A DNA stretch of 63,797 nt from an uncultured Microbacteriaceae bacterium (GCA_937872445.1 CALMSL010000076.1:1-63797), one strand, 5' to 3'; shown: positions 54,391-63,797, counted from the first letter of the stretch. Numbers and translations are program-made. The notes: a model not told the origin generated them from the sequence alone.

Positions 54391-55608
54391 ATGCCTGTGC
54401 CAAAAACCGAGACCGCGTTCCCGTGGATCGGACTGGTGACCCTGGCGGGCGCGATCTTCGTCACCGTCACGAGCGAGTTCCTGCCCACCGGTCTTTTGCC
54501 GCAGATGGCGGAGGGACTGAACGTCTCTCAGGCGCAGGTCGGGCTACTCATTACCGTGTTCGCCGCGACCGTCGTCGTCTCGGCGGCGGCCCTCACGAAC
54601 TTCACGCGACGGTTCCCCCGAAAACCGCTCATCCTCATCGTGCTCGTCGCGTTCGCCCTGACCAACTTTCTGGGCGCCATCGCCCCGACCTACGAGTTCA
54701 TGGTCGCCACCCGGGTGCTCGGCGGGCTCGCCCACGGATTGTTCTGGGCCGTCGTTGGCGCCTACCCCGGGCACCTCGTCCCACAACGCCAGCTTGCCCG
54801 CGCGGTGGCCATCACCTCCGCGGGAGGTTCCGCCGCGTTCGTGCTGGGTGTGCCGGCGGGGACGGCCATCGGGCATGCTCTGGGCTGGCGGCTCGCGTTC
54901 GTCGCGATGGGTGCGGTCATCCTCGTGTTCACCGCGCTCGTCGTGAAGTTCGTTCCCGCGGTCGAGCACCGCCAACCTGTGAAGACCGGCGAAATCCCGC
55001 TTCCCCTTCGCCGCGACCCGACCCTGCCGGGGGTCATCCTGGTCGGCATGATCACCCTCACGATCATGGTCGGGCACAACCTTTTCTACACCTACATCGT
55101 GCCGTATTTCACCGACGTGAACGGTTTCCCGGTGGGCGCGGTGAGCGCGTTGCTGCTCGTGTACGGAATCGCGGGGGCGGGGGGCCTGGTTCTGGTCGGG
55201 GTGGTCGGCGGGCGGCTGCCGAGGCTGGGGTTGTTCGCGGGCGTGCTGTTCGTGGCGATATCCGCACTCGCGATCGGCCTGCTGCCGACGGAGCAGTGGC
55301 TCGTGATCGTCGCACTCGTGGTGTGGGGGGCTGCGCTCGGTGGAATTCCCGCCCTGCTCCAGACGCGGGCGCTGCACACGGCGTCGCCCCAACTGAGGGA
55401 CCTTTCCTCTGCGCTCGTCACCACATCCTTCAACATCGGGATTGGCGGAGGAGCGTTCGTCGGCGCGCTCCTGCTCGACGGGCCTGGGCTGCGCTCGCTG
55501 CCCTTTGTGGATGCTGCGGTCATGGTGGGCGTGCTCGCGCTGCTGCTGGTGAGCGATCGGACGATCCGGAACCGGTCAGCGCGGCGCCCGTCGATCCCCT
55601 TTTCCTAG
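54391..55608 (+). CDS. MFS transporter (AraJ/DHA1-like)
   Basis: This 405-residue protein has twelve transmembrane helices and the DHA1-type motif A region between helices 2 and 3 (LTNFTRRFPRKPLILIV). The start region FVTVTSEFLPTGLLPQMAEGLNVSQAQVGLLITVFA is characteristic of AraJ/Cml-like drug or sugar efflux carriers. AAGGGG lies 9 bases upstream of the ATG at 54391; an upstream TTG at 54355 is less likely. It probably exports a small molecule by proton antiport. The copper operon begins just after its stop. Confidence 0.88.
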   Translation: MPVPKTETAFPWIGLVTLAGAIFVTVTSEFLPTGLLPQMAEGLNVSQAQVGLLITVFAATVVVSAAALTNFTRRFPRKPLILIVLVAFALTNFLGAIAPTYEFMVATRVLGGLAHGLFWAVVGAYPGHLVPQRQLARAVAITSAGGSAAFVLGVPAGTAIGHALGWRLAFVAMGAVILVFTALVVKFVPAVEHRQPVKTGEIPLPLRRDPTLPGVILVGMITLTIMVGHNLFYTYIVPYFTDVNGFPVGAVSALLLVYGIAGAGGLVLVGVVGGRLPRLGLFAGVLFVAISALAIGLLPTEQWLVIVALVVWGAALGGIPALLQTRALHTASPQLRDLSSALVTTSFNIGIGGGAFVGALLLDGPGLRSLPFVDAAVMVGVLALLLVSDRTIRNRSARRPSIPFS

Positions 55609-55628
55609 ATACCCCAAGGGGGTATAGT
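55609..55628 (+). promoter_or_regulatory. CsoR operator overlapping promoter
   Basis: ATACCCC-AAG-GGGGTAT (55609-55625) is a perfect 7-3-7 palindrome with the C/G tract typical of CsoR operators. The -10 box TATAGT (55623-55628) overlaps its right edge, so CsoR binding would occlude polymerase until copper is bound. Confidence 0.8.
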
Positions 55629-55670
55629 GGATTCATGCCCGCCCGGGGTATCGGGGAGGAAGGACTGCCG

Positions 55671-55952
55671 ATGATCGGATACGTCGAAGACAAGGACGCC
55701 CTGCTGAAGCGGCTGCGTCGCGCCGAGGGCCAGGTGCGCGGCATCCAGCGGATGATCGAAGACGACACGTACTGCATTGACGTGCTCACTCAGGTATCGG
55801 CCGCCACGAAAGCGCTCGAGAACGTTGCGCTCTCCCTGCTGGAGGATCACCTCAGCCACTGCGTCGCCGAAGCCACGAGAGAGGGCGGCGTGATCGCGGA
55901 CGAGAAGCTCCGCGAAGCGAGCGACGCCATCGCCAGGCTCGTCCGGTCCTGA
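55671..55952 (+). CDS. csoR: CsoR-family copper-sensing repressor
   Basis: This 93-residue all-helical DNA-binding repressor has Cu(I) ligands in the family pattern: Cys in DDTYCIDVL and His/Cys in EDHLSHCVAEA. The LKRLRRAEGQVRGIQRMIEDDTYC helix is diagnostic. ATG at 55671 is chosen because GGGGAGGAAGGA lies upstream and homologues start MxGY; ATG at 55635, 6 bases after TATAGT, could give a leaderless 105-residue form. It autoregulates and controls copZ-copA just downstream (46-base gap). Confidence 0.93.
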   Translation: MIGYVEDKDALLKRLRRAEGQVRGIQRMIEDDTYCIDVLTQVSAATKALENVALSLLEDHLSHCVAEATREGGVIADEKLREASDAIARLVRS

Positions 55953-55998
55953 CCCCCAAACCCGTTTTGTCCCTGCCACCGCAACTGAAGGAGAAGCC

Positions 55999-56253
55999 AT
56001 GACCAGCACATCGAACGAGGCCGCGCCGACCGACGAGATCACCGAGGAGTACCGCGTGAGCGGGATGACTTGCGGGCACTGCGTCGCGAGCGTCACCGAG
56101 GAGATCTCCGAGCTCGAGTCGGTGACCGGCGTCGAGGTCGCACTCAACGCGGGCGATGTTTCGGTGGTGACGGTGCGCAGCTCTGCAGCAGTCGACGCCG
56201 AGTCGATCCGCGCCGCGGTCACCGAAGCAGGCTATGAACTGGTGACCCCGTAG
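55999..56253 (+). CDS. copZ: Copper chaperone CopZ-like HMA protein
   Basis: This 84-residue ferredoxin-like HMA domain has the Cu(I)-binding MTCGHC motif (about residues 23-28) after a polar N-terminal tail. It shuttles Cu(I) in the cytoplasm to the ATPase encoded 2 bases downstream. AAGGAG lies 6 bases upstream of the ATG. It is part of a classic csoR-copZ-copA operon. Confidence 0.93.
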   Translation: MTSTSNEAAPTDEITEEYRVSGMTCGHCVASVTEEISELESVTGVEVALNAGDVSVVTVRSSAAVDAESIRAAVTEAGYELVTP

Positions 56254-56255
56254 TC

Positions 56256-58526
56256 GTGACGGACACCACCACCGAGCCTGCCCACGACGTCCTCGACACG
56301 CTCGACCTGAACATCGGCGGGATGACGTGCGCCTCGTGCGCGACCCGCGTCGAGCGCAAGCTGAACAAGCTCCCGGGTGTCGAGGCGAGCGTCAACTACG
56401 CCACGGAGAAAGCCCAGGTGCGAGTTCCGAGCGGCGTCGATATCGAGACGCTTCTTTCGGCGGTCGCATCTGCCGGGTACACCGCGACCGTCCCGGAGCC
56501 GCCGGCGCCGGAACCCGTCGCTGGCGCGCCCGGCCCAACAGAGGCAGACCCGACCGCATCTCTGCGGCAGAGGCTCATCGGGTCGGCGGTGCTGGCCACC
56601 CCGGTCGTCATCTTGTCGATGGTTCCGTTCCTCCAATTCACGAACTGGCAGTGGCTCGCCCTCGCGCTCGCAGCCCCCGTCGCGCTGTGGGGAGCCTGGC
56701 CGTTCCACCGGGCCACCTGGGTAAACCTGCGCCACGGTGCCACAACGATGGACACCCTCGTGAGCATCGGCGTGCTCGCCGCTCTCGCCTGGTCGCTCTA
56801 TGCGCTGTTCTTCGGCACCGCGGGCGAACCCGGCATGACCATGTCATTCCACTTCCTCTCCGAACCGGGCTCCGGCGCCAACGAAATCTATCTGGAGGTT
56901 GCGGCGGCCGTCACCACGTTTCTCCTCGCCGGCCGCTACATCGAAGCGCGGGCAAAGCGCGAATCCGGTGCGGCGCTGCGGGCACTCCTGGAACTCGGCG
57001 CCAAGGATGCCGTGAAGCTGGAGGGCGGTCGCGAACAGCTGGTTCCGGTTTCCGCACTCCACCCCGGCGACCAGTTCGTGGTGCGCCCGGGTGAGAAGAT
57101 CGCCACGGACGGCTTGGTTCTCGACGGGGCATCCTCGGTGGATGCGAGCATGCTGACCGGAGAATCGATGCCCGTGGAGGTTGCCGCTGGGCATCGGGTC
57201 GTGGGTGCCACCCTCAACCTTTCGGGACGGCTCGTCGTCGAAGTGACGAGGGTCGGCTCCGACACGGAGCTTGCCCGCATGGGCCGACTCGTCGAGCAGG
57301 CGCAGACGGGCAAGGCGCAGGTGCAGCGGCTTGCCGACCGCGTGTCTGCCGTGTTCGTGCCCGTCGTTCTGGTTCTCGCCGTTCTCACGCTCGTCGTGTG
57401 GCTCGCCGTGGGTGCGGGGGCCAGCGTCGCGTTCACCGCCGCCGTGGCGACGCTCATCATCGCGTGCCCGTGCGCGCTCGGCCTTGCCACCCCGACCGCG
57501 CTGCTGGTGGGAACCGGCCGCGGTTCGCAGCTGGGCATCCTGATCGCGGGGCCCGAGGTTCTCGAGCAGACGCGGCGCGCGGACACGATCGTGCTCGACA
57601 AGACCGGCACGGTCACGACCGGCCAGATGGCGCTGCAGTCGGTGATCGTCGGGGACGGCGAGACCGAGGAGGAGGTGCTGCGCCTCGCGGCCGCCGTCGA
57701 GCACAATTCGGAGCATCCGACCGCGCGGGCGATCACTCAGGCGGCATCCGACCGCGGGATCGCCATCGGCGAGACGGAGGATTTTGCTGCGGTGGCCGGC
57801 AGCGGCGTCCACGGCATCGTGGATGGCCGGCTCGTGATCGTCGGGCGAACGGACTGGGTACGGGAAAATTGGGCCCTCGGGATTTCCCCGTCCCTGGGCA
57901 GCGCGGCCGAGAGCGCTGAGGCGTCCGGCGCCACGGTCATGGCCATCGCGTGGGATGGCGAAGTGCGCGGGCTCGCGACGGTTGCCGACACCGTGAAACC
58001 CAATAGCGCGCGAGCGGTCGCCCTGCTGAAAGACCTCGGGCTGACGCCGATCCTGCTCACGGGCGACAACGCCGGGGTTGCGGCGACGGTCGCCGAAGCG
58101 GTGGGCATTGCGGATGTGCGCGCGGGGGTGACGCCGCAGGGCAAGCTGGAGGCGATCCGCGAGTTGCAGCGCGAGGGGCGCGTTGTCGCCATGGTCGGTG
58201 ACGGCGTGAACGACGCCGCGGCGCTCGCGGCGGCGGACCTCGGCATAGCGATGGGTTCGGGAACGGATGCCGCGATCGCGGCGGGCGACGTGACGGTGGT
58301 CAGCGGCGATCTCGTGGTGGTGGCGGATGCCATCCGCCTCGCCCGGCGAACGCTGCGCATCATCAAGGGGAACCTGTTTTGGGCGTTCGCCTACAACGTG
58401 GCCGCGATCCCGCTTGCGATGCTCGGGCTCTTGAACCCGCTCATCGCCGGCGCCGCGATGGCGTTCTCGTCCGTGTTCGTCGTGACGAACAGCCTTCGGC
58501 TGCGGGGGTTCCGCGGGTCGCTGTAG
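56256..58526 (+). CDS. copA: Copper-exporting P1B-ATPase
   Basis: This 756-residue pump has one N-terminal HMA domain (MTCASC, about residues 23-28), eight transmembrane helices, an actuator TGES, the metal-transport motif ACPCALG (about residue 404), the phosphorylation site DKTGT (about 448), the HP motif in HNSEHPTA, and [10 protein letters not shown]. The CPC motif indicates Cu(I)/Ag(I). The C-terminus has the conserved [13 protein letters not shown] at 56256 follows the copZ stop by 2 bases. It contrasts with the CPL-type ATPase at 32.9 kb. Confidence 0.96.
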   Translation: MTDTTTEPAHDVLDTLDLNIGGMTCASCATRVERKLNKLPGVEASVNYATEKAQVRVPSGVDIETLLSAVASAGYTATVPEPPAPEPVAGAPGPTEADPTASLRQRLIGSAVLATPVVILSMVPFLQFTNWQWLALALAAPVALWGAWPFHRATWVNLRHGATTMDTLVSIGVLAALAWSLYALFFGTAGEPGMTMSFHFLSEPGSGANEIYLEVAAAVTTFLLAGRYIEARAKRESGAALRALLELGAKDAVKLEGGREQLVPVSALHPGDQFVVRPGEKIATDGLVLDGASSVDASMLTGESMPVEVAAGHRVVGATLNLSGRLVVEVTRVGSDTELARMGRLVEQAQTGKAQVQRLADRVSAVFVPVVLVLAVLTLVVWLAVGAGASVAFTAAVATLIIACPCALGLATPTALLVGTGRGSQLGILIAGPEVLEQTRRADTIVLDKTGTVTTGQMALQSVIVGDGETEEEVLRLAAAVEHNSEHPTARAITQAASDRGIAIGETEDFAAVAGSGVHGIVDGRLVIVGRTDWVRENWALGISPSLGSAAESAEASGATVMAIAWDGEVRGLATVADTVKPNSARAVALLKDLGLTPILLTGDNAGVAATVAEAVGIADVRAGVTPQGKLEAIRELQREGRVVAMVGDGVNDAAALAAADLGIAMGSGTDAAIAAGDVTVVSGDLVVVADAIRLARRTLRIIKGNLFWAFAYNVAAIPLAMLGLLNPLIAGAAMAFSSVFVVTNSLRLRGFRGSL

Positions 58527-58583
58527 GTGGTCAGCCCGCGTGCGCGCCGCACGGTTACTTCCGTGCCGCAGCGCGGCGTGCTT

Positions 58584-58595
58584 TAGGCTCGTGGC
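58584..58595 (+). promoter_or_regulatory. -10 box for leaderless glpK mRNA
   Basis: TAGGCT (58584-58589) plus 6 bases and GTG at 58596. Upstream, GCACGG/CCGTGC (58549-58566) forms a small hairpin that may terminate copA transcription. Confidence 0.55.
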
Positions 58596-60122
58596 GTGGC
58601 CAGGAACACCGGACGTGATGCACGCGGCGAACAGTTCGTGGTAGCCATCGACCAGGGCACCACGTCAAGCCGGTGCATCGTGTTCGACGTGCACTCCACC
58701 ATCATTGCCGTCGCGCAAAAGGAACACGAGCAGATTTTCCCGCAGCCGGGCTGGGTCGAGCACGATGCATCCGAAATCTGGATGAACGTGCAGGACGTCG
58801 TCCAGGACGCGCTCGCCGAAGCGAAGCTCGACGCAGCCGACATTGCGTCGATTGGCATCACCAACCAGCGAGAGACCACCGTCGTCTGGGATCGTGCCAC
58901 GGGGAAGCCGGTGTTCAATGCGATCGTCTGGCAGGACACCCGCACGGCGGACCTGGTGCGCACACTCGGTGCGCCGGTGGGGCCCGAGCGATTCCGGGAA
59001 CGCACCGGGCTTCCCTTGGCTACCTACTTCTCCGGGCCGAAACTGCTGTGGCTGCTGGAAAACGTGGATGGGCTCCGGGACCGCGCCGAACGCGAAGAGG
59101 TGTTCTTCGGAACGATGGACACCTGGTTGATCTGGAACCTCACCGGCGGGGTCGACGGCGGCCGCCACGTCACCGATGTGACCAACGCGAGCCGCACGAT
59201 CCTGATGAACCTCCACAGCCTGAGCTGGGATGAGACGATCCTGGAGCGCATGAACATTCCGGCGTCGGTGTTGCCCGAGATCGCGTCGTCGTCCGAAGTG
59301 TACGGCGTGGCCACAGGAGCGCTCGCCGGAGTGCCCGTCGCCGGCGCACTCGGCGACCAGCATGCTGCGCTCGTCGGACAGACCGCATTCGAGGAGGGCG
59401 ACCTCAAGAGCACCTACGGCACCGGGGCATTTCTCCTGCTCAACTCGGGGGAGAGGCCGGTGTCGTCGCAGCACGGGCTGCTGTCGACCGTCGCATTCAA
59501 ATTCGGCGAGGCGCCGGCACACTACGCGCTGGAGGGGTCCATCGCCGTGAGCGGTTCGCTCGTGCAGTGGTTCCGCGACCAGTTGGGCGCCATCGCTAAG
59601 GCCAGCGACATCGAGGCGCTCGCGGCATCCGTCGACGACAACGGCGGGTGTTATTTTGTTCCCGCGTTCTCCGGCCTGTTCGCGCCGCACTGGCGCAGCG
59701 ACGCACGCGGCGTGATCGCGGGGTTGACCGGATACGTCACGAAGGCGCACATTGCCCGCGCCATCCTGGAGGCGTCGGCCTGGCAGACGCGCGAAATCGT
59801 CGATGCGATGGCGGCCGACACGGGAATCGAGCTTCAGGAGCTGCGGGTAGACGGCGGGATGACCGCGAACCGCCTGCTCCTGCAGATTCTCGCCGATGCC
59901 CTCGACGTGGATGTCGTTCGGCCGACGGTCGTCGAGACGACTGCGCTCGGCGCCGCCTACGCCGCCGGCCTGGCGGTCGGGTTCTGGCCCGACCTGGACG
60001 CGCTGCGCGCAAACTGGGAGGTCGACGAAACCTGGCATCCGGTGGTCGATGCACGGCGCCGGGCGAGCGAGTTCCACCAGTGGAAGAAAGCGGTGTCTCG
60101 CACTATGGACTGGGTCGACTAG
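58596..60122 (+). CDS. glpK: Glycerol kinase
   Basis: This 508-residue FGGY-family kinase phosphorylates glycerol to glycerol-3-phosphate for GlpD. Visible signatures are [17 protein letters not shown] near the start, [27 protein letters not shown], and the second FGGY motif around [21 protein letters not shown]. Length is standard. GTG at 58596 is supported by its -10 spacing; a short N-terminal leader precedes the ATP-binding strand. Its TAG stop interlocks with the TAG stop of the opposite-strand gene in the palindrome CTAG. Confidence 0.96.
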   Translation: MARNTGRDARGEQFVVAIDQGTTSSRCIVFDVHSTIIAVAQKEHEQIFPQPGWVEHDASEIWMNVQDVVQDALAEAKLDAADIASIGITNQRETTVVWDRATGKPVFNAIVWQDTRTADLVRTLGAPVGPERFRERTGLPLATYFSGPKLLWLLENVDGLRDRAEREEVFFGTMDTWLIWNLTGGVDGGRHVTDVTNASRTILMNLHSLSWDETILERMNIPASVLPEIASSSEVYGVATGALAGVPVAGALGDQHAALVGQTAFEEGDLKSTYGTGAFLLLNSGERPVSSQHGLLSTVAFKFGEAPAHYALEGSIAVSGSLVQWFRDQLGAIAKASDIEALAASVDDNGGCYFVPAFSGLFAPHWRSDARGVIAGLTGYVTKAHIARAILEASAWQTREIVDAMAADTGIELQELRVDGGMTANRLLLQILADALDVDVVRPTVVETTALGAAYAAGLAVGFWPDLDALRANWEVDETWHPVVDARRRASEFHQWKKAVSRTMDWVD

Positions 60123-60622
60123 TCGATCGGCAGAAGTTCGGCGACCGGCCGCAGCCGGAACAGCCGAACAACCCTGCCTGACTCGCGCTCGTAGGAGCGG
60201 TACCCGGGCCACTGCGCCTCGATAAGCGCCCAGGCCGCATCCCGCTCGCCATCCGGAATCAGCGTGGCGTGCACGGAAAGGCGCTTCCCGGCCGCCGTGA
60301 TTTCCGCATCCGGGTTTGCGAGCAGGTTGTAGGTCCAACCCGGGTGCCGCTCCCGCGCAAAGCTCGTGCCGGCGACGATCGCGTTGCCGAACCCGTCGGG
60401 CGTGTACATGAGCTCGTTGGCGCGGATCTCGCCGGTTTTCGCCCCCTTCGTATAAAGGGTCAGCGAGTGAACGAGAAGGCTGCTCACCTGCACGCGGCCG
60501 CCGCTCAACCCTTTGACCAGCAACTCGACCGGCGGAAGAAGGCGCGGTCCGAGCCAACGGAATGCGCGTGTTCGGGTGAGGGGCGCGACGACCGACCGCA
60601 CCACGTGAACGACAGAACTCAT
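60119..60622 (-). CDS. F420/deazaflavin-type nitroreductase family protein (DUF385)
   Basis: This 167-residue split-barrel protein is of the DUF385/Ddn family, whose characterised members use F420 or related cofactors to reduce quinones or other substrates. Visible features are [49 protein letters not shown], the typical family core. No signal peptide is seen. It overlaps the GH20 gene by 4 bases (ATGA), so it is in the same transcription unit, although the biochemical link is unclear. The exact substrate is unknown. Confidence 0.85.
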   Translation of the reverse strand: MSSVVHVVRSVVAPLTRTRAFRWLGPRLLPPVELLVKGLSGGRVQVSSLLVHSLTLYTKGAKTGEIRANELMYTPDGFGNAIVAGTSFARERHPGWTYNLLANPDAEITAAGKRLSVHATLIPDGERDAAWALIEAQWPGYRSYERESGRVVRLFRLRPVAELLPID

Positions 60623-62214
60623 GGAACCGCTTTCAGCCAGGGCACCCCGAGGGTGCGTTTGAACCCTATGCCCTGAGAGTCGAGGTAGTAGCCGAACGTG
60701 GCGAGCCGCGTGGCGAAATCATCGAAATTCCGGGCATCCTGCTGCATCCACCCCACCTCGGCGATCGCCGCGATGCGCGGAAACGCCATGTACTCGATGT
60801 CCGCCAGGGTGCTGATGGTCTCCGTCCACAGTGGTGCTTCAACGCCGAGTACGGTGTTTGGATCCCTGTCGGGAAAGACGGCGGCCGGATCCCAGCCGTA
60901 CGCTTCCTGAATCGTGAGGGGCGCCTGGGCCCATTCGGTGCCGATGTCTTCGTCCAGGTCGTATTTTTGGTCAAGATAGGCGACGTTCGACGGCGACATG
61001 ATCAGTTGGCCGCCATTGCCGAGAATGTTTTCGGTGAGCACGGCGGATCCGCCCCGGGGCGTGATGTAGTCCCAGTACTGGCCGATCGTCCCTTTCGGCA
61101 GGTCGGTGGCCCAGCCGATGTCGTGCCAGCCGATGACGGTCTTGCCCGCCGAGGCGACGATGCCGCTCGCCAGATTGATGAAGGTCTGGTAGTCGTTCAG
61201 GCTAGTGGCGCTCGACTCGTCCCCGCCGATGTGGATCCACGGGCCCGGCGTGAGGGCCGCGAGTTGCGTGATCACATCCTCGACGAAATGCCAGGTCACG
61301 TCTTTCCCGACGCACAGGGAAGAGAATCCGACGCTCGTGCCGAAATACAGCGACCGCGCTCGCCCGTTGCAGTTCAGCTCGGCGTACGACGCGAGGGCCG
61401 CGTTCGTGTGCCCCGGCATGTCGATCTCGGGAACGATCGTGATGTACCTGGATGCCGCATAGTTGACGATCTCGCGATAGTCGGCCTGCGTGTAGTATCC
61501 GCCACTGCCGCCTCCGACCTGCCGTGACCCGCCCACCTCCGTCAGGCGCGGCCATCCGTTGATCGCGATGCGCCAGCCCTGATCGTCGGCGAGGTGAAGG
61601 TGCAGCACGTTCATCTTCAGTTGCGCAATGTCGTCGATGTACCGCTTTACGACGGAGACCGGGAAGAAGTGCCGGGCGACGTCCAGCATCGCGCTGCGAT
61701 AGGTGTAGCGGGGGTAGTCGGTGATCGTGGTTGCGGCGATCGCGTAGCCCGTGGTTGTGGAGGTTCTCGGCGGAAGCAACTGGCGAAGAGTCTGGACGCC
61801 GTCGAAGAGTCCGGACGCTTCGTTCGCCGCTATCCAGATCTGGTCGGGCGTTACGCGCAGGTCGTACCCGCCCGGTGTATGGCCCGGCTCCACGATGAGG
61901 ACGATGTTCCCGCGCCCGGACAACGGCAGGGAAAGGCCCGTCATGGGCCTCAACAGGTTGACGAGGTATTCGGCCACCGGGGCGGCCGCGCCGCGACCAT
62001 CGACGGCGCTGCGCTCATCGAGGGTGAACGTCCCTTCGCCGGGGATGCGGGACACCGGTGACGGGATGACCGTGCGCGCAAGGGTCGTCGCCGTCGCTTC
62101 GATGGGCGGCGCGCCAGCGGTCACCGTGGTGCTCACGGCGCCGTTCGCGGTGCTCGCGCCCGCGAGAGCGATTGCGAGCAGGACGTACCACGGCGTACGT
62201 CGAAGAAGTGACAT
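60619..62214 (-). CDS. Secreted GH20 beta-N-acetylhexosaminidase
   Basis: This 531-residue protein has an N-terminal hydrophobic signal sequence (about residues 8-27). The pre-domain (GYDLRVTPDQIWIAANEASGLFDGVQTLRQLLPP) is the GH20b fold. The catalytic barrel holds MLDVARHFFPV, LHLHLADDQGWRI and the Asp-Glu pair in WIHIGGDESSATS. It releases terminal GlcNAc or GalNAc from chitin- or peptidoglycan-derived oligosaccharides outside the cell. The product fits NagA/NagB encoded 9 kb away. GAGGA lies 8 bases upstream of the ATG at 62214. Confidence 0.93.
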   Translation of the reverse strand: MSLLRRTPWYVLLAIALAGASTANGAVSTTVTAGAPPIEATATTLARTVIPSPVSRIPGEGTFTLDERSAVDGRGAAAPVAEYLVNLLRPMTGLSLPLSGRGNIVLIVEPGHTPGGYDLRVTPDQIWIAANEASGLFDGVQTLRQLLPPRTSTTTGYAIAATTITDYPRYTYRSAMLDVARHFFPVSVVKRYIDDIAQLKMNVLHLHLADDQGWRIAINGWPRLTEVGGSRQVGGGSGGYYTQADYREIVNYAASRYITIVPEIDMPGHTNAALASYAELNCNGRARSLYFGTSVGFSSLCVGKDVTWHFVEDVITQLAALTPGPWIHIGGDESSATSLNDYQTFINLASGIVASAGKTVIGWHDIGWATDLPKGTIGQYWDYITPRGGSAVLTENILGNGGQLIMSPSNVAYLDQKYDLDEDIGTEWAQAPLTIQEAYGWDPAAVFPDRDPNTVLGVEAPLWTETISTLADIEYMAFPRIAAIAEVGWMQQDARNFDDFATRLATFGYYLDSQGIGFKRTLGVPWLKAVP

Positions 62215-62412
62215 GATCGCGTCCTCACGCCGTCGGGCGGCGCTGTGTGGTTGGAGGTTCTGTCGAGACTATCGCCCTTCAACCCGGGTTCGCTGCCGTG
62301 ATTCCGGGCACCGAATGGTGACCCCGCCACCTGGCTGGGGGACGGTCGGTGAACCCGGCGCGGCGCGAGCGTTGAGCGTAACGTGAAGCACAGAAGCGCC
62401 GGGAGGCGCACG

Positions 62413-63348
62413 GTGAGTGTGGACCGGGAGGCGAGGATGCGGGGGATGGTGAAGGCGCTCGTCGCCACAGCCGGCTATGTCGCCCTCGGCCTGGCGGGGA
62501 TTGTCGTGCTCATGGTCCTGGAGAGCCTGTGGGCACGGCAGCGACGAATACCGGAACCGGTGTCCCCGGTGGAGGTGCGCTCGGGACTCTTCGGCGGCGA
62601 CGCTGGCGGCGAACCGCTGGAGTTGGCAATTCTCGGCGATTCGCTCGCGGTCGGCTTCGGTGCGGATGACCCCGACTGCGCGGTAGGCGTGCTGCTGGCC
62701 GAGGGCCTTGCTGCGGCATCCGGACGGCCGGTGCAGTTGCGCAACGTCGCCGTGGTGGGGGCCGAATCCAGGGACCTTGCCGACCAGATTCCGCGCCTGT
62801 GCCATCCGGGGGTCAATCTCGAAGTGGTGGTGATCATCGTGGGCGGCAATGAGATCCTGCACCTGCACAGGATCGGGTCGTCGGTGCAGTATTTGGCCAA
62901 GGCGGTGCGATTCCTTCGCCGACGGGGGTGTGAAGTGGTCGTCGCCACGTGCCCGGACGTGGGCACGGTGAGGATCTTCGCCCAACCGCTGCGGTTCCTC
63001 GCCCACCTGCTCAGTCGGCTGCTGGCCACTGCGCAGACCATTGTCGTGCTCCGCGCGGGTGGCCGCACGGTGTCCATGGCGGAGGAGCTGGGGCCGATTT
63101 TTCGAACGAATCCCGACGCCATGTTTTCCGCCGATCACGTTCACCCCTCCTCCCAGGGTTACGCTCGCGCGGCAGCGATCATTCTGCCCAGCGTGTGCGC
63201 GGCGGCCGGGTATTGGTCGGGTCAGAAACTGAACGTTCCGCACCGGATCTACCGGCAGGATCTCCGCATCCACCGGTTGGCGTGGCTGGCGTTTAGGACC
63301 GTCCGGCACGCGGGCGCGGAAGTGCGGCCCGCGGAGGCCGAGTCCTGA
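62413..63348 (+). CDS. SGNH/GDSL hydrolase, membrane-anchored
   Basis: This 311-residue protein has an N-terminal transmembrane anchor (about residues 13-37) followed by an SGNH hydrolase domain. Block I is LAILGDSLAVGFGADDPD (Ser nucleophile), block III has GGNEIL, and block V has DHVHPSSQGY (Asp-His). The substrate could be an ester on a glycan or lipid. GTG at 62413 is selected because GGGAGG lies 6 bases upstream; the in-frame upstream start at 62383 has no ribosome site. A zinc or other cofactor is not expected. Confidence 0.87.
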   Translation: MSVDREARMRGMVKALVATAGYVALGLAGIVVLMVLESLWARQRRIPEPVSPVEVRSGLFGGDAGGEPLELAILGDSLAVGFGADDPDCAVGVLLAEGLAAASGRPVQLRNVAVVGAESRDLADQIPRLCHPGVNLEVVVIIVGGNEILHLHRIGSSVQYLAKAVRFLRRRGCEVVVATCPDVGTVRIFAQPLRFLAHLLSRLLATAQTIVVLRAGGRTVSMAEELGPIFRTNPDAMFSADHVHPSSQGYARAAAIILPSVCAAAGYWSGQKLNVPHRIYRQDLRIHRLAWLAFRTVRHAGAEVRPAEAES

Positions 63349-63373
63349 CACGACGCGAGGGGCGTGCGCGATA

Positions 63374-63379
63374 TGCTTG
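63374..63379 (+). promoter_or_regulatory. -10 box of the glyA leader
   Basis: TATGCT lies 11 bases upstream of the riboswitch core, so transcription would start near 63386 and give a leader of about 134 bases before glyA. Confidence 0.5.
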
Positions 63380-63389
63380 CCGCATCGCA

Positions 63390-63456
63390 ACTGGCGTTCG
63401 GGTGGATCACCACCGGGGAGCGATGACCAAGCGAATCGGCCGTACGCCTGGGCCGT
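63390..63456 (+). promoter_or_regulatory. ZTP (pfl) riboswitch
   Basis: The leader contains the conserved pfl pieces in order: ACTGGCG (63392), a GTGG-AT-CACCAC stem, GGGGAGCG (63417), a variable linker, and GCCGTACGCCTGGGC (63441). These match the ZTP/ZMP-sensing aptamer that turns on glyA and other one-carbon genes when 10-formyl-THF runs short. Its position upstream of glyA agrees. Confidence 0.88.
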
Positions 63457-63461
63457 AAGCG

Positions 63462-63483
63462 GATACCGTTATAGGTATCCGAT
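63462..63483 (+). other. Expression-platform hairpin of the ZTP switch
   Basis: CGGATACC-GTTATA-GGTATCCG is a perfect 8-bp stem 5 bases after the aptamer. There is no U-tract, so it may act as a terminator with a factor, or by controlling access to the GGAG ribosome site about 26 bases downstream. Confidence 0.6.
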
Positions 63484-63519
63484 GAGCCCAGCGTCTGTCA
63501 CACACCGAGGAGCCAGCCC

Positions 63520-63797
63520 GTGTCCGATCGCCTTCCATCCACGTTCACTGATCCGTTGTCCAGCGTCGACCCGGAGATCGCGGCTGTGCTCCAGCAGGAG
63601 CTCGGCCGCCAACGCGACTACCTCGAAATGATCGCGAGCGAAAACTTCGTGCCGCGCGCTGTGCTCGAGTCGGCGGGATCCGTGCTCACCAACAAATATG
63701 CCGAGGGGTATCCGGGGCGCCGCTACTACGGCGGATGCGAGTTCGTCGACATCGCCGAGCAGCTCGCGATCGACCGGGCGAAGGCGCTGTTCGGAGC
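63520..63797 (+). CDS. glyA: Serine hydroxymethyltransferase, 5' part
   Basis: Only 92 codons are inside the window; the gene runs off the right edge. The N-terminus reads [48 protein letters not shown], then [22 protein letters not shown], both diagnostic for GlyA. The enzyme interconverts serine and glycine with production of methylene-THF. GTG at 63520 follows GAGGAG by 7 bases. It is controlled by the ZTP riboswitch just upstream. Confidence 0.96.
   Translation, partial: MSDRLPSTFTDPLSSVDPEIAAVLQQELGRQRDYLEMIASENFVPRAVLESAGSVLTNKYAEGYPGRRYYGGCEFVDIAEQLAIDRAKALFG

Noticed and set aside
54423-55670. Long plus-strand frame joined to the CsoR reading frame
   Set aside because: It runs through the MFS gene in another frame; only the last 93 codons have CsoR features and their own ribosome site.

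Overview
The window is a high-GC (roughly two-thirds G+C by eye) stretch of a Gram-positive actinobacterial chromosome. The gene order guaB3-glpD, SURF1-DUF3817-guaA and sucC-sucD-perM(DUF6350)-purN-purH, the CIRCE and HAIR heat-shock boxes, and the many leaderless GTG/ATG starts placed 6-7 nt after a TAnnnT box suggest the family Microbacteriaceae. The genus cannot be named from the sequence alone. No rRNA, tRNA, CRISPR array, IS transposase or prophage is visible. Most genes are chromosomal housekeeping genes.

Layout: 0.2-10 kb holds an ABC-F ATPase, a MalY-type C-S lyase, GuaB3, GlpD, SURF1, DUF3817, GuaA and two small unknowns. 10-14 kb holds a BI-1 membrane protein, a zinc-ribbon/membrane gene pair, a glycerophosphodiester phosphodiesterase, and a 1.18 kb module carrying one AbiEi/DUF559 gene between perfect 19-bp terminal inverted repeats. 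14-26 kb holds PcrA, an RNB ribonuclease, a lipoprotein esterase, SucCD, PerM, PurN, PurH and a membrane-anchored dimethylarginine-hydrolase-like fusion. 26-35 kb holds DedA, a heterodimeric ABC exporter, an alkyltransferase-like protein, a GNAT enzyme, Icd, a P1B-type ATPase and Hsp20. 35-39.5 kb is a TetR-controlled catabolic or tailoring cluster (amidohydrolase, NIPSNAP, PhzS-like flavin monooxygenase). 39.6-51 kb has a secreted subtilase and a four-gene FtsX/MacB-like export operon. 51-63.8 kb has NagB/NagA, YrdB, PurU, an MFS transporter, csoR-copZ-copA, GlpK, an F420-type (DUF385) protein, a GH20 hexosaminidase, an SGNH hydrolase, and the start of glyA behind a ZTP riboswitch.

Functional themes: purine and one-carbon metabolism (guaB3, guaA, purN, purH, purU, glyA with its ZTP switch); glycerol and phosphodiester use (glpD, glpK, GDPD); amino-sugar use (GH20, nagA, nagB); TCA cycle (icd, sucCD); metal handling (CsoR/CopZ/CopA, a second P-type ATPase, an iron-box-like palindrome); and protein quality control (Hsp20 under two operators).

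The most unusual material is a set of dispersed 80-95 bp imperfect palindromes. Three share the core CCCAAATGAAGG. Two of these bracket the DUF559 nuclease-like gene and define a transposon-like module without a recognisable transposase. A structurally similar palindrome lies in frame inside purH. Other notable items are a three-copy 64-bp tandem duplication of the pcrA tail, the PhzS-like operon, and the membrane-DDAH fusion.
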